Program-made: the position numbers and the translations under genes
The notes under the pieces: model-generated
Told to the model about the DNA's origin: nothing
The model's database searches: none
Seen by the model: the letters and a program-made list of their open reading frames with translations, nothing else
Source: Collodictyon triciliatum
Lineage: Eukaryota; CRuMs
NCBI GenBank assembly: GCA_043381765.1
Contig: JBHJMP010001118.1
Coordinates: forward strand, 1-23,485
DNA: 23,485 bases
Direction: 5' to 3'
Shown here: piece by piece, positions 9,827-19,380 of the stretch
How the letters are laid out: every line of letters starts with the position of its first letter
Numbering within the stretch: the stretch's first letter is position 1

Positions 9827-11330
9827 AACATATTTTGGGGAGCAATCCTTCACTTTTTGTAGATCTGATTTCAATCATCCTGAGATAAAAATTTATTACC
9901 TAATACACGTGCATATTTGGGGTGAATTAGTTACATAAAAAAATATGCGAGTTAAAAAAAAAAAAAAACAACTAGAAAATCAGAAAATCAGAAACCATCT
10001 CAGTAATTTTCAGGGTATCCATAATGAATTCAATATCTATGTATTCTCTCAACATGATTACACACTTCATCATTAAGCCAAGTTGCATTATCCAATCTCT
10101 CTAAACTATCCAATTTTATATCGATCATGGGGTTCTCAAACTAAATGAATTTGTAAAATGAGAGAAACATCGCATATCTACCGCAATATATAGTTAGTCG
10201 TAGCCTAATGTTCATGGTGAAGTTCTTTTTTTTTTTTTTATTTAATCGAATGAAGGATGAAAAGAGATGGAATCAACGTCCAATACTTGTTGGATTACCT
10301 TATTGATCGTGTGGTTCTTTGGTTTACCAATTCTAGCTTGCTTAATTGCACTGAGTTGATGAGCAGTTATGGGGACAAGTTCAATATCTACGGTGCCAAC
10401 AGCAGGCAATTTCTATTTAAAGGAGATATGACCCTCAAATTATTCCATCATTGCACCAAATTTATCAAGAGCTTATTCATGATATCTTTCAGCTTTTATA
10501 TATAAGAGAAGAATAGTTATGACCACGCCTAATATTCAGAGTAATGTCAATAAGTCCCCGAATGCTTCTGAAAACTTGAAAGAAAAAAGGCAAACCATAT
10601 TCCTGATCACATGCTTTTTTTTAATATTTTCCTCCCTATATTTGAGTGACTCTTCGAAATATTTCGCCTTTTCATCAAGTAGCTAAATAAACCGTGCGTG
10701 TGGACTTAGAATACAAATAATCAAAAATTGTGCAAAATAACAATAATAGAGTATGGCAAGATATAACTATTTAAAATCATGCTACTCGATCTTCGTCTCC
10801 CATTGCAAAAAACGCTAATCTTGCAGATTGAAGATCAATGATAAATTGGCTAAATTGCATGATAGTGATTAAAATCACATCTGTGTAATTATTCGAAACT
10901 TTCATTCTGTATATTTTGTATTTTGTTATTACATGAAAGCAACATCAAATTATGTAGAGTATAGATATAATTGAAACAAAAGAAGGACTGATGAAAGTAA
11001 ATCTCAAGTGAATAGATAACTGATATTGAAAGAGACACTTTTAAATGGACGTTTTTTTTTTTTTAAAAAAAAAAGAAGATAGGTCATCTAGCCTATCTAT
11101 ATAATTATGCATGTATCATACTTCCTTATCTGCTTCATTTGCAATTCCAAATCAACTTTATGAACCCATGTCAGCGTATCCTTTCTGAGTTTAATTTACG
11201 TGGAATAAGAGAATGAGATCGAATAGACTAACGATGAAGTTAAGAATAATACATATAAATGAATGCACATTAACGTATGTAATGATGTTATCGAAAAAAG
11301 TGATGAGGATTAAATTACTATAACAGTGCA

Positions 11331-11380
<50 letters not shown>

Positions 11381-11513
11381 CATATTCGTATATACTGCAA
11401 TGATTCGGCACTTACCTGAGCGAACTGATATGTTTCTTCACCAAGAACTTTTCAGGAGATGATCGGAACGAATCCGTGACTGATGCGCTCCTCTTACTAA
11501 CAAAATTATCCAT
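9827..11513 (-). CDS. Ulp1/SENP-type SUMO protease, C48 (3' part in gap)
   Basis: Eight in-phase exons: 11513-11416, 11184-11122, 10849-10786, 10682-10596, 10492-10457, 10412-10299, 10140-10066 and 9899 into the gap, giving 203 codons from the ATG. The N-terminal half is hydrophilic and partly helical (YFEESLKYREENIKKK). From about 125 it follows the SENP/Ulp1 domain start: LVPITAHQLSAI, IDIKLDSLERL, then WLNDE (175-179) continuing across a splice into VINFYL and RSTKSEGLLPKI. The W-L-N-D-E-V-I-N-F-Y block is diagnostic of the family, which matures SUMO or cuts it from substrates. The catalytic His, Asp, Gln and Cys all lie further on and fall in the gap, so activity cannot be judged. Two short exons (36 and 63 nt) and the 44-nt intron 10413-10456 are the least certain parts. 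Confidence 0.78.
11052..11074. repeat. T13A10 dyad in SUMO-protease intron
   Basis: A T run is followed directly by an A run, forming a perfect self-complementary element in the intron 10850-11121. It is one of five such elements between 11 and 16 kb. Confidence 0.9.
11077..11098. repeat. 7-bp inverted repeat (AGATAGG / CCTATCT)
   Basis: Arms 11077-11083 and 11092-11098 are perfect complements around an 8-nt loop. The element sits close to the donor side of the same intron as the T13A10 dyad. Confidence 0.5.
11334..11376. repeat. Poly(A) tract (43 nt)
   Basis: Uninterrupted A run on the + strand, inside the first intron (11185-11415) of the SUMO protease. On the sense strand it is a T run. 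Confidence 0.95.
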
Positions 11514-11832
11514 TCTGAAGGCAGGCGTATATAGTTAGAATTATATCCGAAAAAGAATCCCCTGTCTTCTCTTTGTGCCTCCCAAGGATGTTTTATTATT
11601 ATCATTATCTTGTTAACGGGGTGCTTAGGAGAGGACACAGAAAAGTGGACAGAGCCCGCAGCTTCATAAGCCGAAGCATGTTTTGTGTTTTCGATCGGCT
11701 TTGCATGCCATCTTTCGGCTGCAGTAAAAGTTTTTTTCGAAGCAGGCGAGCTGGTTGTGAGGAAAAGAAGAGACAAAAAAAAAAAAACTGTTTGTTGGTA
11801 GGGCACAACGAAGAGAGAAAGACTGCAGTAAT

Positions 11833-12706
11833 ATGTGCAAGCAACTGCGTGCTGTAATGGATATCAGATATCGCTACGAAAAAGGACGTGACACTTATGG
11901 TGGACAACCTTGCCCTCAGACTCAGGATCGCCTTCCCAAGAAAAAAAAAACGCAGCTGCCTTCATTAAAGAGGGGGTCTTTCCAGCTTCTCAACCGCCAA
12001 TACATCCCCATGCCAGCAAAAACTATCACAAAGGTTGCGCACCTATCCAACATACCGCTGTCGGTTCGCTGGACTGATATTTTTAAGGCCTGCAGTGAAT
12101 ACTTCACCCCCATCAAAGTCAACTGGACAAAGCCTGGAGGAATATGCATGAATGATGCACCCGTGGCTTTTGACAAAGAACAGGAATTAATGGGGAAAAT
12201 ACCCACCTTTGCCTTCATAAAAGGTTCTACTGAAGAAGACAGCGAGCAGTTCCAAGCCTCGGGCCTACTTTAATCGTCAGTCAGCGCAGACAGCCATTGA
12301 GTCATGCCTGTCGCACGCAGGGACAAAAGGTGGGAGGGCGGCTCTGGGTCGGCCGATGCCCTGGCTTCACAAACTCCTCCTCCTGCCTATAGATCGATTG
12401 TGTTGGGTGGTGACCGACCTGCTGGAGTGAGGGCATTACCTGTTTATGGGAGATGCCCTTCACCCACACGTAGAGGAGTGGCTTTTCGCCTTGCTTTATT
12501 GGCTGCCTCCATCGCTGTTTCCTTCGCTTCATTTTTCCTTGTCCTCGTCCTTACGCCAGACTGTGAAGATGTGGCAAATGTGATGAAGATCATGGAACAG
12601 CATCACGTGCTTACATGATGCTATCCAACAGTTGAGTGGGCTGGGGCGGTGGGATTTTGTTCTTTGTCATGTAGCCGACAAACTAGTCACACCCAAGGCG
12701 CAGTAA
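11833..12706 (+). CDS. Unresolved coding-like region, possibly RRM-like
   Basis: The base composition is more like exons than spacer, and protein-like segments occur in two plus-strand frames. Frame 1 (from ATG 11833 or 11860) reads KVAHLSNIPLSVRWTDIF and then EYFTPIK to a TAA at 12271. Frame 2 (from about 12224) reads RAYFNRQSAQTAIESCL. It then has an in-frame TGA at 12428, a tandem TGA pair at 12581-12586, and a last stretch HDAIQQLSGLGRWDFVL to TAA at 12704. The first two pieces together resemble an RNA-recognition-motif fold (VAHLSNIP as RNP2, RAYFNRQSA as RNP1) if an intron 12118-12223 is assumed. I could not make one consistent spliced frame to the end. It could be a gene with unusual splicing, a pseudogene, or a region with assembly errors. 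The minus strand reads less well. Confidence 0.35.
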
Positions 12707-12786
12707 GTAGACACATATAAGATTGTGCAGTTTGTGTGTTGAAAGGATATGTCCAGACAGTGCACACGTGCATATACTTGTCTCTA

Positions 12787-15700
12787 TTACAAAATATATC
12801 GCACCTGGGTTGGAACCTCGGCCAAGGTATACTTCGCTAGGGCGTTGAGGTCGTTTGCAGGCAGCTTATTCAGCGGGACAAACTACACGTAAGTTGGTTA
12901 AGAAGAGTATTGTCAGAGTCAAAATGGACAAGGGTATATCCTTGTCCATCAACGCACGTTTACAACAGAGTCATCTAACTTAACTCTCTGAGGATGATGG
13001 GCTTTATCATATGATATTCGTCACCTGCACAATATCTCTATCAGCCAAACATCCTCGACGGTTTCTAAGCGGCTCAGTATCTCCATCCAATCTATCCATG
13101 TTATCGAAGGTTGCATTTCCGATCCTGTTGGTGATGTTGATTGAAATTCAGACACATTTTCTGTTAGTTCGCACACGTACTTATTCGGGCCAGCTGCGAT
13201 AATCAAAGTGTTGACGAATCCTTAGTTTAGTATAAAAAATAATAATACCCAACAATGATGATGGAAATAGGAAGCGTTGACGCATCCACAATCGCATCGA
13301 CAGTATCGTTCATGTCTGTATATCAAGTTGAATTTTTTCCAAACAAGATTAATATTATTTTCAACATATATATGAAAGGGGGAAGGAAAAAGAAATTTAA
13401 ATTTCATTTGGACTAAAACATAGAATAAGGCACAAACCACTAATTTCTCCATCAGTCAAAATCTGGAATTGAATACGTATTTTGAAATAATTTAACAACG
13501 AATGATTATTTTTTTAAAAAAAAAAACCTTTTCCATTTCATAAATCGCGAGTGAAAAAAAAAACTCTCAATAAAGTATGTGTATAAATGTAGGAATACCA
13601 GTAAAATAAAATATTTTCTCTGTTCTTGTGCGACAGATGTTCTGGCTAGTTGGACGGCGTAATTAATTGACTGCATTACATGATATTTTCAATTAATCTT
13701 CCGGTATTCAATTATATACTGATTCTATAAGAAGCTTTTATTCTCCTTATGCTAAATTAAATAATGAAAAATACGGGTGCAAAGTTAGTTGGGCCAAACA
13801 GCTTGCAATTCATAACGCAGTTAGTATAGAGACCCATTACGCCTGGAATCCCTTGTACCTCTGGCTGTGATGGAAAATAGCATGATTTTTTTTTATTAAA
13901 ATAACTGCCGCATGTGTATCTTGTGGATTCAAATTTACATATGAAGGATTTCCGTTCAATGGAAATAGGTGCGACACAGGTGCATTGGGTGGGAAACATC
14001 CACCAAAACCAAAAACCTACCCAATAAAGAATTTAATTATATTATTTTTATAACCGTGCTTTCATTTTCTCATTACGAATTAATTTTTGTAATCAATTTT
14101 AAGAGGGTGTATATTAGATATGTGTGAAACTATAATATCAGTGTCTAGTATGTTCTGTGTACATACGGGAAACATTTGGTCAGAGTCATATGGCGCAACG
14201 ACGCTTCCAATCGTGTGGATAGCGAACTAAATGTAGACATGAATGATAGATGGTATGAATTATGGACCTTGAAACAGAGAGCTGATGGTTAACAAATCAC
14301 ACGATAGATGAAGACTGAGCCCAAAAGAGTTTTTATCATTATAAACATTGGGAAAAGAAGCTATATATAAAACAGAAAATGAATGTGGGAACCTGATATC
14401 CGTTCATCCTTGATGGATTGAGATGGTGGAGGGAGTTGTGTAGTCTGGGGTCGAGATTGCTCCCAGTAAAATCGATACAAAACATCTTTTTTTTTTTTTT
14501 TGTGCATTGATTTTTGTAAAATTGATTGTCTTACACCATAATTTGAAATCAAAGCAACAAACACAAAGATAATAGTTTGAAATAGAATAATAAATCACTC
14601 ACCACACTAATTTCGTATCCCCCTGTGATGTAGTCCATAAATGAGTATTCCATAGATTGATCGAAATCAACGATAGCGAAGACTCCAGACCTTTTGGCAT
14701 TTGGCTTGTTACGCCTAGAATCTTTTGTGAGGGAAAAAGTTCCCTTCTTCATTATCTCAGAGGCCGGTACCTATTATGAACAATTGTAAATTACCATTAA
14801 AAAATCATTTAAAAAACCTTTTCCAGTCAATCGTCAAGAATATGAAGAATCCTTCTTTTTTTAAAAAAAAAAAAAAATAAAGAAAAAGAAAAACATATGT
14901 CAAATAGAGAAATAAAGATGAGAACATTGACAATATATTATTTTGGAAATTACTTCAAAAGAGCCGATTGAAGTAGATTGGGTGGAACTATATTGATCGA
15001 ATACCTCCACCTGAGAAGTTAAGATGTGTTGTGAACGAAAACAAAACAAATATATCAATAAATAATAGACAATAATGCTTTAATAATAGTAACAGTAATT
15101 TTAGTAATAAAATAGCATGGCGTTAATTTACAAAATATGCATCACTCAATAGGAAAACGCCAAAAAATGGAATCAAACCCGAACAACACGGGATGGGTTG
15201 CTATTACATAAAGTCTGAAGGCTTATCTGGAAAGTGGCCCAGTTACTGCAAAGTATGGAGTATTTTCAATTAAACTTCATGAAAAGGACAAATTCACAAG
15301 AAACAATCTCTTAAACTGAAGACGCCACTTTTACAGACTTTTCAAAAAAAAATAAAGGCAAACTACACACGGATTGTTTCCAGAAAGGACTCCTGATTTG
15401 TAAACAATTTGGAATTCCTCGTCTTCATTCTGGCGACTGATTGTAAAATATGGAGCTGTCGTTTTTTTTTTTTAAAAAAAATAATAATAATAATCTAATT
15501 GTTCATAAACGAAATGAAATAATATAATAACATGCGGATAAATATGAATACGATTATGAGAACATAAATAGCACCATTGCTCCCAAAAAATCTCATCTTG
15601 TCAAGACCTGATGCACTCATCCTGAAACTATGAAAGATTATTAGTGCTTTAGGGCAGTAATATTATTTTTAATCAGTGAATTTGCTATGATTCTTCAAGT

Positions 15701-16697
15701 GCAGCATAATTAATTATTTTTTTTAAAAAAAAAGGAGTATAAAAAAAGTTACACGCACATGAGTTTCATATTAGATTGTTTCACAACTTCGCCACGGATT
15801 TGAATAAGACCTTTTGTAGGCTCACCATGTTTTTTTCTATCATTTTTCAAAATATATTGATTAATTATTACTTTAACATTGAGGTATTTTGAAAATAATA
15901 TGGTTTAGAACGAACTTGATAGATTGTCGAATTCTTTGGCCTCTTGCCGAAAGAAGATCAGCGAGGCGAAAATGCTGTTACATCGTGAGATTACAAATAT
16001 GAGCCAGAGGGTAACGACGTATTATCGGGGAAAATATGAGACTATTTAAGCATATATCTATATACTAACGTGTTCCCCAATATAATCTTGTTGTTCGATA
16101 GGTTTCCTTTCGTCATCCATGTCGTAAACCATTGCGCGAAGAGGATTGTCCTTTGGTGACATTCCCAAAAAAATAAATAATCGTCACTAGATAGAATAGA
16201 GGGAGCGATTGAAAAACATAAATAACTCACAATTTCAAAGGCATAATTGACACGAATGCTCTTCACAAAATTCGGATTTGGATTGTCTCTGGAGTTTGAG
16301 TTTGTTAATATTGAAACACATTTATTGTGGCATAGAAGAGTCACATTCATATGATAGGAAAGGCGAACATATAAAGGAGCAGAAGGATGACTACAGATTA
16401 TGATTTCCTTAGGCAACAAAAAAAAAAAAAATGAAAAGGGAATCGTATTCGAAAGGTTTCAAAAGTATCAGTCACTTTATCCATTCAGTGCGCCCAAGCT
16501 CAGTCCAGACCCCAGCAGTAAAGCTGTGCAAAACAACTATTGGGTCGCTTGGCGACAACAGATCAAGCTGCGGTAGTTCCCTTTGTTTGGGTAAACTCAA
16601 CAAGGTAAGTTACCGGCGCATATGTGTCCTTTTATCATTCATATTTATACAGAGCACTAAAACACTTCGCGAAATAAAAGCTGTGTGCGATTATCAT
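12787..16697 (-). CDS. Copine (two C2 domains plus copine/vWA domain)
   Basis: Twenty exons join in phase to 505 codons: 16697-16666, 16580-16476, 16288-16231, 16150-16070, 15974-15916, 15836-15759, 15621-15575, 15455-15371, 15245-15179, 15010-14954, 14770-14603, 14485-14393, 14226-14167, 14016-13939, 13864-13775, 13670-13599, 13462-13438, 13315-13249, 13124-13025 and 12882-12787. C2A shows LLSPSDPIVVL and ELGRTEWIK. C2B ends in VEVFDQ...SIGSFE. The vWA-like domain begins after FMDYITGGYEISV with the MIDAS-type DFTGSN (284-289), then YDSDQMFP, FGFGG, KLFGPTNFAP, ILTDGEISD, LPISIIIVGIGN, MDRLDGD and DIVQFVPL. Copines bind phospholipid membranes in response to Ca2+. Many C2 Ca2+-ligand aspartates appear replaced (SNAPY in C2B instead of KSDPY), so C2B may not bind Ca2+. 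The 32-nt first exon is inferred from phase and is the weakest part; a more upstream start is possible. Confidence 0.9.
13509..13526. repeat. T7A11 dyad in copine intron
   Basis: A T run joined directly to an A run, in the copine intron 13463-13598. Confidence 0.9.
14486..14501. repeat. A-run immediately before a copine 3' splice site
   Basis: A + strand T run of 15 at 14487-14501. On the sense (minus) strand it is an A run ending in AG at the acceptor of the exon 14485-14393, where a pyrimidine tract would be expected. Confidence 0.8.
14856..14877. repeat. T7A15 dyad in copine intron
   Basis: A T run joined directly to an A run, in the copine intron 14771-14953. Confidence 0.9.
15462..15481. 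repeat. T12A8 dyad next to a copine 3' splice site
   Basis: A T run joined directly to an A run, a few bases from the acceptor of the exon 15455-15371, followed on the + strand by ATA repeats. Confidence 0.9.
15717..15733. repeat. T8A9 dyad in copine intron
   Basis: A T run joined directly to an A run, about 25 nt from the donor side of the copine intron 15622-15758. Confidence 0.9.
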
Positions 16698-16704
16698 CCT
16701 TGAA

Positions 16705-16835
16705 TAAAAGAAAAAAGAAAAAGGAAAAGGAAAAGGAAAAGGAAAAGGAAAAGGAAAAGGAAAAGAAAATGGAAAAGAAAAAGGAAAAAAAAGGATAGAA
16801 AAAGAAAAAGAAAAAGAAAAAGAAAAAAGGATAGA
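16705..16835. repeat. (GGAAAA)n / A-rich purine tract
   Basis: Imperfect GGAAAA and GAAAAA repeats on the + strand, just upstream of the proposed copine start on the minus strand, where they read as a pyrimidine tract. They produce spurious Phe/Ser-rich frames. Confidence 0.95.
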
Positions 16836-16840
16836 ATAGA

Positions 16841-17068
16841 CCTGCAAGCAAAGAATAGATCTACGAAGCCGTGTCCTTGAACTTGGTCCTGCATGCTGTC
16901 CTGATTCTGTTTGAAGTCAATGGCCAATATGCGAGCAGGAGCAGCCGATCCGTGATCTTTCAAATCAAAAGGGATGGTGTTATGTCATCTGTCGCACACA
17001 CAAAGTCTATGAAAGAATTGTGTGTTCCAGAAAAGGGCTCACAATGGTTGCTGTGCTGGCAAAAATAT
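16841..17068. other. Copine-tRNA spacer
   Basis: On the minus strand, about 16855-16963, an open stretch reads ILAIDFKQNQDSMQDQVQ up to a GT (TTC|GTAGAT). This could be an upstream 5' exon of copine, but its phase does not fit the proposed next exon. Nothing else is recognised. Confidence 0.3.
17061..17065 (-). terminator. Pol III T-run terminator of tRNA-His
   Basis: Five consecutive T on the sense strand, a few bases after the tRNA 3' end. Confidence 0.7.
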
Positions 17069-17140
17069 TGCCGTCTCTCGGAATCGAACCGAGGTTATCA
17101 CGGCCACAACGTGAAGTACTAACCACTATACTAAGACGGC
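17069..17140 (-). tRNA. trnH-GUG: tRNA-His (anticodon GTG)
   Basis: The cloverleaf closes fully. The acceptor stem GCCGTCT pairs with AGACGGC and the discriminator is A. A D-arm with AGTGGTTA precedes the anticodon stem TCACG/CGTGA around the loop TTGTGGC, which places GTG at 34-36. The T-arm is CTCGG-TTCGATT-CCGAG. No G-1 needs to be encoded in eukaryotic tRNA-His. A T5 run just downstream on the sense strand (17061-17065) would serve as the RNA polymerase III terminator. There is no intron. The A-box and B-box (GGTTCGATTCC) are intact, so it should be a functional nuclear gene. Confidence 0.96.
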
Positions 17141-18321
17141 TTCTTGTCGTTAGAGGAGAGAACTCACATATATAATTACATGATGTTTGTTTTCTGAGGC
17201 AGCCAAACTTGCTTCAATCCCTCGCAGCGTGAGATGCCTTTCAGTATTTCCTTACATTGATGTGGGTTCGGAAATAAATATTTCTCAGGTTATTTACTAG
17301 ATTGGGATGAAGAGCCAAGTGATATGAATGTTGTGCTGTTCAATTGGCGAATAACGCAACCGTGACACATGTTGATTAATGGTGCTTCGCCATCTGGTTT
17401 TGAAAACATCCCTTTAAATGTTGTATATATTTATGTAAAATTTATTTAATTGTTCTGGGTTTTTTACATTGTGTTTTAGCGTTTGCTGAATGTGAGGGAC
17501 TTGAGGGCGAGTACTGCTTAATCCTCTAAAATACACGAGGGTTTGGTTTTTGACATCGATGACATAGTATCGTTATCTCAGGCAACTTCGATGTGACGTT
17601 GGCAAGGGCATTATCTGGTTTGCTACAAAGTTTCATTCACGCTGTAAAGATGTAAGCAAAATAGCCCCGCGTGCATTGGAGGTTCCATTCCGTATGAATA
17701 CATCTGAACTTGTTTTCCATCGTATAGAATAGCTATGACGCGCCTGAGCAGAAGTATAGTATTGCAGTCTCTTTTTTTATTTCTTCCTTTATTCGATTCA
17801 AAGCATAGGGTTGCAGCCCAACACAGCTGCCACAACGCGTCCGGCTTTGAACCTCAGCGATTCTTTTTCTGTCAAGCCATTGCCAACAAAACCATGAAGC
17901 GTGGCGCCTGGAGAAGGGAGACAACTCTGGTTCAGAGCGGCATGATTACGCGATTGTGGTCAGTCGATGGTCGGCGAAATTGGAATATTTCCTTATATGG
18001 AAGTCATCTGACCCTAAGTGCGGTTGCAACGCGTTTTTAAAAATTTAGGCTTCACACATCCGTCCAGTATAAATTAAACGTCTGCTCCAAGCGTTTTTCG
18101 TAGGGGTGAACCATCAGTCGCACTCACATCTTGAAAAAAGGACAGTAAGAAAGAAGACTATAACGACGGGTAGTACTGAAACCAAGCGCCGAACCCCGCA
18201 CTTGCCATGGGCAGGCAAACAACGAGGCAGGCAAAGGCGACGTGCCAGACAGAATTCAGACAGCGACTGACAAGCTTTTTCCTTGACCGCCACGCCGCAG
18301 GAAGCAGAGAACCAGCCCACG
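17141..18321. other. Region without an assignable gene
   Basis: Composition changes from AT-rich (17160-17500) to mixed (17600-18320). Open stretches exist on both strands around 17620-18040 (for example the minus-strand RRVIAILYDGKQVQMYS ending in a stop near 17623), but none shows a recognisable family or consistent splice phase. A pyrimidine-rich CCGCCACGCCGCAG ending at 18300 looks like a 3' splice site in the 5' UTR of the dehydrogenase gene. Confidence 0.4.
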
Positions 18322-19317
18322 ATGTCCATCAAAGTCGCACTGTGGGGCTTCGGCGGGATGAACAAGATTGTCCTGGGCTACGTGCAGGAGAAGGGCTACA
18401 AGGTGGTTGCGGTTGTGGGACACCACAACGTGGGGGAGGATGCCGGGGTTGTTGCCGGGGGCGCAGCCGTGGGCGTGAGCGTGACTCATCCGTCGGCCGC
18501 TGCGCAGGTGCTGCGCGAGACAAAGCCGGACGTGGCGATTCTGGCGACGCGGTCGTTCCTGAAGGACCTTGCGGGCCCGATGAAGACGCTTGCGGAGGCG
18601 CGCGTCAACGTCATCACGATTGGCGAGGAGGCGTTCTACTCGTGGAACACGGAGCCGGCACTGACGCAGGAGCTGGACAGCGCCTTCCGCTCCAACGCCG
18701 TCAGCCTCACAGGGACCGGCTACCAGGATGCCTACTGGCTGTACATGGCCTCGGTCCTGGTGGGCGTCTCGCTCAAGGTCGACAGGCTTGTCTGCTACAC
18801 ACAGTTCAACGTGGACGACTACGGCGTGGCCCTGTGCGAGGCGCACGGTGTCGGCCTCAGCCCCGCCGAGTTTGCCGCAAAGTTCACGCCAGAGAACTCG
18901 GTCCCCGCCTACGTGTGGAACTCCAACGAGGCCCTGGCCGTCCGCCTCGGCTACAAGATCCTCAAGACCTCCCAGGTCTACCAGCCGCTGGTTCTGCACA
19001 AGGACATTGTCTCCAAGTCTTACGGCGCCCTGCCCACCGGCAAGGTCGGTGGCCTCAAGGCCATAGTCACCACCCTTGCCGAGACGCCCAGCGGAGACAA
19101 GGTGGAAATCGAGACCCACCAGATCGGCCAGGTCTACTACGACGACCTCGAGGACTACTGCCAGTGGCAGACCCACGGCACGCCCTCCCTCGAGCTCAGC
19201 TGCAAGAAGCCCGACACCGTGGCCATCACCTGCGCCTCTGCCGTCAACCGCATCAAGTCCGTCATTGCTGCCAGACCCGGCTATGTCACCGTTGCCGAGC
19301 TGGGACCCCTGGCCTAA
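18322..19317 (+). CDS. NAD(P)-dependent dehydrogenase, 2,4-diaminopentanoate dehydrogenase / DapB-like
   Basis: A single uninterrupted exon of 331 codons. The ATG at 18322 is the first in frame after a TGA at 18268. It starts with a Rossmann strand-loop-helix (KVALWGFGGMN, residues 4-14), then VVAVVGHH, TKPDVAILATRSF and ARVNVITIGEEAF. This pattern, the G-T-G-x-x-D segment (about 133) and the later D.YG......HGVGLSP.EF are typical of bacterial 2,4-diaminopentanoate dehydrogenase and its uncharacterised DapB-fold relatives, which reversibly deaminate an amine with NAD(P)+. Similarity is clear in the N-terminal domain and looser in the C-terminal domain, so the true substrate is uncertain. Nearly every codon ends in G or C, and it lacks introns although its neighbours have seven to twenty exons. 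Both points fit acquisition from bacteria, but the first exons of the DGAT2 and kinase genes are also GC-rich. Confidence 0.82.
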   Translation: MSIKVALWGFGGMNKIVLGYVQEKGYKVVAVVGHHNVGEDAGVVAGGAAVGVSVTHPSAAAQVLRETKPDVAILATRSFLKDLAGPMKTLAEARVNVITIGEEAFYSWNTEPALTQELDSAFRSNAVSLTGTGYQDAYWLYMASVLVGVSLKVDRLVCYTQFNVDDYGVALCEAHGVGLSPAEFAAKFTPENSVPAYVWNSNEALAVRLGYKILKTSQVYQPLVLHKDIVSKSYGALPTGKVGGLKAIVTTLAETPSGDKVEIETHQIGQVYYDDLEDYCQWQTHGTPSLELSCKKPDTVAITCASAVNRIKSVIAARPGYVTVAELGPLA

Positions 19318-19374
19318 GCCTCCTTGCCATCGTGTGGTCTCGCATCTCCCGTCTCACACCCATACTCACCCGAT

Positions 19375-19380
19375 AATAAA
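19375..19380 (+). promoter_or_regulatory. Polyadenylation signal AATAAA
   Basis: AATAAA about 58 nt after the dehydrogenase stop, at a normal distance for 3'-end formation. It supports a eukaryotic transcription unit rather than bacterial contamination. Confidence 0.55.

Noticed and set aside
9045-9938. Long frames spanning the N run on both strands
   Set aside because: They consist mostly of unknown residues.
10036-10066. A 25-nt micro-intron after WLNDEV that would join to EFIMDTL
   Set aside because: A normal 166-nt intron (10065-9900) gives the much better WLNDE-VINFYL junction.
10257-10505. Plus-strand open frame of 82 codons
   Set aside because: It lies antisense to two in-phase exons of the SUMO protease and has no family similarity.
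12787-12986. Plus-strand peptides (for example YFARALRSFAGSLF) that seemed to continue the 11833-12706 region
   Set aside because: They are the reverse complement of the last copine exon and its intron; the minus-strand FVPL...ALAKYTLAEVP end is decisive.
16042-16419. Long minus-strand open frame before DNPNPNF
   Set aside because: Its 5' two thirds is the intron 16289-16475. Splicing 16476 to 16288 restores GRTEWIKDNPNPNF of the copine C2A domain.
18207-19376. Plus-strand 389-codon and minus-strand 306-codon frames over the dehydrogenase
   Set aside because: They are long only because the region is GC-rich; they are Arg/Gly/Pro-rich shadows of the true frame.
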